Assembly: GCA_017649745.1 (NCBI GenBank)
Contig: JAGCGE010000085.1
Location: forward strand, 1-8,268
Direction: 5' to 3'
DNA from: Clostridiales bacterium
GTDB taxonomy: Bacteria > Bacillota_A > Clostridia > Saccharofermentanales > Saccharofermentanaceae
DNA: 8,268 nucleotides
Position 1 is the first letter of the stretch, and every line of letters begins with the position of its first letter. The notes beneath the pieces are model-generated. The model ran no database searches. It was not told the DNA's origin and saw only the letters and a list, made by a program, of their open reading frames with translations. Of the stretch, positions 5,756 through 8,268 are shown piece after piece. A program made the position numbers and the translations under genes.

Positions 5756-7129
5756 ATGTCTGAGAAGGTTGAGAATCCGCTTGGTACCAAGCCGCTGGGT
5801 AAGCTGTTATTCTCTCTTGCGTTGCCGGCGATAATCGCGAATGTCGTCAATGCTCTTTATAATATCGTTGACCAGATCTTTATCGGAAGAAGTGTAGGTG
5901 AGGCAGGTAATGCCGCTACATCTATCGCTTTTCCGCTTACAACTGTATGTCTTGCAATGGGCCTTATGATCGGCCTTGGAGCTTCTGCGGGATTCTCGCT
6001 CGAGCTTGGCAGGAAGAACGAAGACAAGGCAAGAACGATCGCAGGAACGGCGATCGGAACGCTCATTATCTGCGGTATTATCATCATGATCATCGTTAGA
6101 TTGATCCTTCGTCCGATGCTTATCTTTTTCGGAGCTGATGATGCGAGCCTGCCTCATGCTGAGACTTACGCCGGTATTACATCGTTCGGTATCCCGTTTC
6201 TGTTGTTTTCGATGGGTGTCAATCCGCTTGTACGAGCTGACAGAGCACCGATCCTTTCCATGCTCTCGATACTTGTCGGTTCTATCGTAAATACGATCCT
6301 TGACCCTATCTTCATCTTTGTATTCAAGTGGGGAATGGCAGGTGCTGCGTGGGCTACCGTTATCGGTCAGGTCATCGGTGCGGTGATACTGCTTATCTAT
6401 ATTCCAATGTTTAAGTCGATCAAGTTCAAGCTTAAGGACTTTATCCCGAATTTCGGTTCGCTTTTCGCGATCGTTAAGCTGGGCTTCAATTCGTTTATCT
6501 TTCAGTTTAGTACCATTGTTGTTCAGATACTGATGAACAACGTTCTTAAGACATATGGCGCGAAGTCGATCTACGGTTCCACGACACCTCTTGCAGTCGC
6601 AGGTATCGTTACTAAGGTCAACGTTATCTTTATCGCGCTCATCATTGGTCTCATAAATGGCGCACAGCCTATCTGCGGATATAACTACGGTGCGAAGAAG
6701 TACGGCCGAGTAAGACAGACAGTTAAGCTCTTCATGACAACAGCCATGATCATCTCGATCGTGTGCTTCCTTGCTTTCGAGATCTTCCCTAAGCAGATCC
6801 TCATGGTATTCGGAGAAGGCGACAATCCGCTTTACTTCCAGTATGGAATCCGCTTTATGAGGATATATCTGTTCTTCAACTGTGTTAACGGAATACAGAT
6901 CTGTTCGGCAACTTTCTTCCCGGCTATTGGTAAGGCAGCTAAAGGTGCGATCCTGTCTTTCTCCAAGCAGGTAATTATCCTTATCCCTCTTATGCTGATC
7001 CTCCCAAGGATCATGGGTCTTGACGGCGTTATGTACGCTCAGCCGATAACAGACTTTATAACAGTCATAATGTCATTGCTGTTCCTCTGGCATGAGTTCA
7101 AGCACATGCCGAAAACAGATGAGGCTTAA
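5756..7129 (+). CDS. MATE-family multidrug/cation antiporter, MepA-like
   Basis: This 457-residue integral membrane protein has the normal MATE length and about twelve hydrophobic helices in two six-helix halves (roughly 15-215 and 235-448). It should export organic cations or other toxic compounds in exchange for sodium ions or protons. Family marks include NALYNIVDQIFIG (32-44) in helix 1, LDPIFIFVFKWGMAGAAWAT (182-201) ending the first half, and the second-half signature GAQPICGYNYGAKKYGRV (302-319). These fit the MepA branch better than NorM or DinF, but substrate cannot be read. GGGGGA at 5742-5747 lies 8 nt before the ATG, and the start matches the family N-terminus (PLGKLLFSLALPAI). 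It appears to be a single-gene unit with its own promoter. Its TAA overlaps the stop of the convergent thioesterase gene by four bases. Confidence 0.95.
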   Translation: MSEKVENPLGTKPLGKLLFSLALPAIIANVVNALYNIVDQIFIGRSVGEAGNAATSIAFPLTTVCLAMGLMIGLGASAGFSLELGRKNEDKARTIAGTAIGTLIICGIIIMIIVRLILRPMLIFFGADDASLPHAETYAGITSFGIPFLLFSMGVNPLVRADRAPILSMLSILVGSIVNTILDPIFIFVFKWGMAGAAWATVIGQVIGAVILLIYIPMFKSIKFKLKDFIPNFGSLFAIVKLGFNSFIFQFSTIVVQILMNNVLKTYGAKSIYGSTTPLAVAGIVTKVNVIFIALIIGLINGAQPICGYNYGAKKYGRVRQTVKLFMTTAMIISIVCFLAFEIFPKQILMVFGEGDNPLYFQYGIRFMRIYLFFNCVNGIQICSATFFPAIGKAAKGAILSFSKQVIILIPLMLILPRIMGLDGVMYAQPITDFITVIMSLLFLWHEFKHMPKTDEA

Positions 7130-7533
7130 TCACCAATCAGTTTGATAAGCGTGTCATAGAAATCAGGGAATTCTTTCTGAAGTCTTATAGGCATTCCCTT
7201 ATCGTTGATGAAGCAATGTTCTGAACCTGCTTCACAGACGACTCTGTCTTCGATCTTCATAACGTACTTAAGCTTAAGTTTTACACCTTTGAATTCGACT
7301 ACGCTCACATAGATATCGAGCGTATCTGCGAAAGTCGACGGAGACTTGAACTTGCATTCAACGGCAGTAACAGGGGAGATGATGCCTTCTTTTTCGAGAC
7401 GGTCGTAAGGCCAGCCGACTGATGAGAGAAAATCGACCCTTGCTTCCTCCATGAACCTGATGTAATTGGAGTGATGAGTGATACCCATCTTGTCTGTCTC
7501 GTAGTAGTTTACCGTGTGTTTAAATGAATGCAT
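7126..7533 (-). CDS. 4HBT/YbgC-like acyl-CoA thioesterase (hot-dog fold)
   Basis: Starting at 7533 the protein has 135 residues, the usual length of YbgC-type hot-dog thioesterases, which hydrolyse acyl-CoA or acyl-ACP thioesters in the cytosol. The active-site block is YYETDKMGITHHSNYIRFME (residues 10-29), with Asp14 at the family's conserved acidic position, followed by the helix EEARVDFL. The rest alternates in the expected hot-dog strands (VECKFKSPSTFADTLDIYV, KLKLKYVMKI). A longer in-frame start at 7587 would add 18 residues. I prefer 7533 because it has AAGGA 8 nt upstream, the protein then begins exactly as its relatives do, and 7587 lies inside the predicted promoter. Substrate is unknown. 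Its stop overlaps that of the MATE gene. Confidence 0.9.
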   Translation of the reverse strand: MHSFKHTVNYYETDKMGITHHSNYIRFMEEARVDFLSSVGWPYDRLEKEGIISPVTAVECKFKSPSTFADTLDIYVSVVEFKGVKLKLKYVMKIEDRVVCEAGSEHCFINDKGMPIRLQKEFPDFYDTLIKLIGD

Positions 7534-7541
7534 AAGACTCG

Positions 7542-7546
7542 TCCTT
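7542..7546 (-). promoter_or_regulatory. Ribosome binding site that sets the thioesterase start at 7533
   Basis: On the minus strand AAGGA sits 8 nt before the ATG at 7533. No comparable purine-rich site precedes the longer start at 7587. The site falls inside the roughly 25-nt leader expected from the promoter at 7565-7592. Confidence 0.65.
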
Positions 7547-7550
7547 CTGT

Positions 7551-7579
7551 TTGAATATAGGGAGATGATAACATATAAT
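7551..7579 (+). promoter_or_regulatory. Sigma-A-type promoter for the GMP synthase subunit gene
   Basis: TTGAAT at 7551-7556 (4 of 6) and a perfect TATAAT at 7574-7579 are separated by 17 bp, the best promoter match in the window. The transcript would start near 7586 and give a leader of about 29 nt, too short for a purine riboswitch. The -10 box lies inside the spacer of the opposing thioesterase promoter. Confidence 0.7.
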
Positions 7580-7592
7580 ATTTTCATATCAA
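7565..7592 (-). promoter_or_regulatory. Candidate promoter for the thioesterase gene
   Basis: On the minus strand TTGATA (5 of 6) at 7587-7592 and TATCAT (5 of 6) at 7565-7570 are 16 bp apart, and TGT just before the -10 makes it an extended -10 promoter. The transcript would begin near 7558. It occupies nearly the same DNA as the divergent guaA promoter. Confidence 0.55.
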
Positions 7593-7614
7593 ATTCCCAA
7601 GGAGGACAGTAATT

Positions 7615-8268
7615 ATGGCAGACGTACGTCCTGATTCAATGGAACGTATCACTACGCCCGAGTTAGCGCGCGCTTTTATCGAAGAACAGCTCTCGGCACT
7701 CCGCGCTCAGATCGGAGACAAGAAGGTACTCCTCGCTCTTTCAGGCGGAGTAGATTCATCAGTTGTCGCAGCATTGCTCATCAAGGCAGTAGGTAAGCAG
7801 CTTGTTTGTGTTCACGTAAATCATGGTCTTCTTCGAAAAGGTGAACCGGAGCAGGTCATCAACGTTTTCGGTGAAGAACTCGGCGCGAATCTCGTTTATG
7901 TAGATGCAACCGACAGATTCCTGAACAAGCTCGAAGGCGTAACAGATCCTGAGACAAAGCGTAAGATCATCGGCGGCGAATTCATCGAAGTTTTCGCAGA
8001 AGAAGCACGTAAGCTCGACGGCATCGATTTCCTGGCTCAGGGAACGATCTGGCCTGACATCCTCGAGAGTGAGGCAGGCATTAAGGCTCACCATAACGCA
8101 GGCGGTCTTCCTGAGGATATGAAGTTCGAACTCGTTGAACCTGTACGTATCCTTTTCAAGGATGAGGTTCGTGTAGTTGGTAAGGAACTTGGTCTTCCAG
8201 ACAACATGGTATTCCGTCAGCCGTTCCCGGGTCCTGGTCTCGGCGTAAGATGTCCTGGTGCGATCACA
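7615..8268 (+). CDS. guaA: GMP synthase ATP-pyrophosphatase subunit, lacking the amidotransferase domain, 3' end outside the window
   Basis: The 218 codons present belong to the GuaA synthetase part, which adenylates XMP with ATP and replaces the adenylate with ammonia to give GMP. The PP-loop SGGVDS is at 43-48, after [18 protein letters not shown]. Other family blocks are [60 protein letters not shown] and [10 protein letters not shown]. The frame continues off the edge, where the dimerisation domain is expected. Ordinary bacterial GuaA has about 190 residues of class I glutamine amidotransferase first. Here GGAGGA at 7601-7606 sits 8 nt before the ATG and an in-frame TAA at 7576-7578 closes the frame upstream, so that domain is absent from this gene. 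The enzyme must use free ammonia or a separately encoded glutaminase subunit, as in archaea. The gene has its own promoter. Confidence 0.93.
   Translation, partial: MADVRPDSMERITTPELARAFIEEQLSALRAQIGDKKVLLALSGGVDSSVVAALLIKAVGKQLVCVHVNHGLLRKGEPEQVINVFGEELGANLVYVDATDRFLNKLEGVTDPETKRKIIGGEFIEVFAEEARKLDGIDFLAQGTIWPDILESEAGIKAHHNAGGLPEDMKFELVEPVRILFKDEVRVVGKELGLPDNMVFRQPFPGPGLGVRCPGAIT

Noticed and set aside
5807..6157. Minus-strand frame of 116 codons inside the MATE gene
   Set aside because: Its Arg/Ser/Asp-rich composition is what the complement of a hydrophobic membrane-protein gene produces; it has no motif of its own.
7534..7587. Longer thioesterase start at 7587 (18 extra residues)
   Set aside because: It has no ribosome binding site, the extra residues do not match the family, and it lies in the promoter spacer upstream of the predicted transcript start.
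7534..7614. Purine riboswitch in front of guaA
   Set aside because: The predicted leader is only about 29 nt and lacks the paired loop sequences of purine aptamers.
7759..8094. Minus-strand frame of 111 codons inside guaA
   Set aside because: It is fully antisense to a strongly conserved enzyme region and has no family similarity that I can see.

Overview
The window looks like chromosomal DNA of an anaerobic, Gram-positive member of the Bacillota, most likely class Clostridia. The evidence is strong purine-rich ribosome binding sites, a Gram-positive style lipoprotein, a MepA-like MATE exporter and about 45% GC in the main genes. I cannot name a genus. I see no rRNA, tRNA, CRISPR array, insertion sequence or phage gene.

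Layout. Positions 1-1863 (minus strand) hold the first 621 codons of a large cytosolic PAS/GGDEF signalling protein that runs off the left edge. A 139-bp gap with two divergent promoter candidates separates it from a plus-strand cluster: a HAD-family phosphatase/phosphomutase (2003-2662), a 781-residue lipoprotein with a GLUG-like beta-helix segment (2665-5010) and a small zinc-ribbon protein (5029-5370). Gaps of 2 and 18 nt suggest these three are co-transcribed. Next is a 385-bp AT-rich gap (5371-5755) with no convincing gene. It carries two stem-loops, a repeated TCTACAAC element, a perfect 21-bp dyad and a promoter candidate. A MATE-family exporter (5756-7129) follows. It meets a minus-strand 4HBT/YbgC-like acyl-CoA thioesterase (7126-7533) tail to tail, and their stop codons overlap. 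Finally, 7615-8268 holds the start of a GMP synthase ATP-pyrophosphatase subunit with no glutamine amidotransferase domain in front of it. Its promoter interlocks with that of the thioesterase.

Functionally this is mostly a mixed housekeeping and signalling neighbourhood: c-di-GMP synthesis, sugar-phosphate metabolism or detoxification, drug/cation export, CoA-ester hydrolysis and guanine nucleotide synthesis. The parts least explained by known families are the HAD-lipoprotein-zinc-ribbon cluster and the structured intergenic region after it. The split-type GMP synthase is the clearest departure from the usual bacterial arrangement. I did not find a complete new defence or mobile system and do not claim one.
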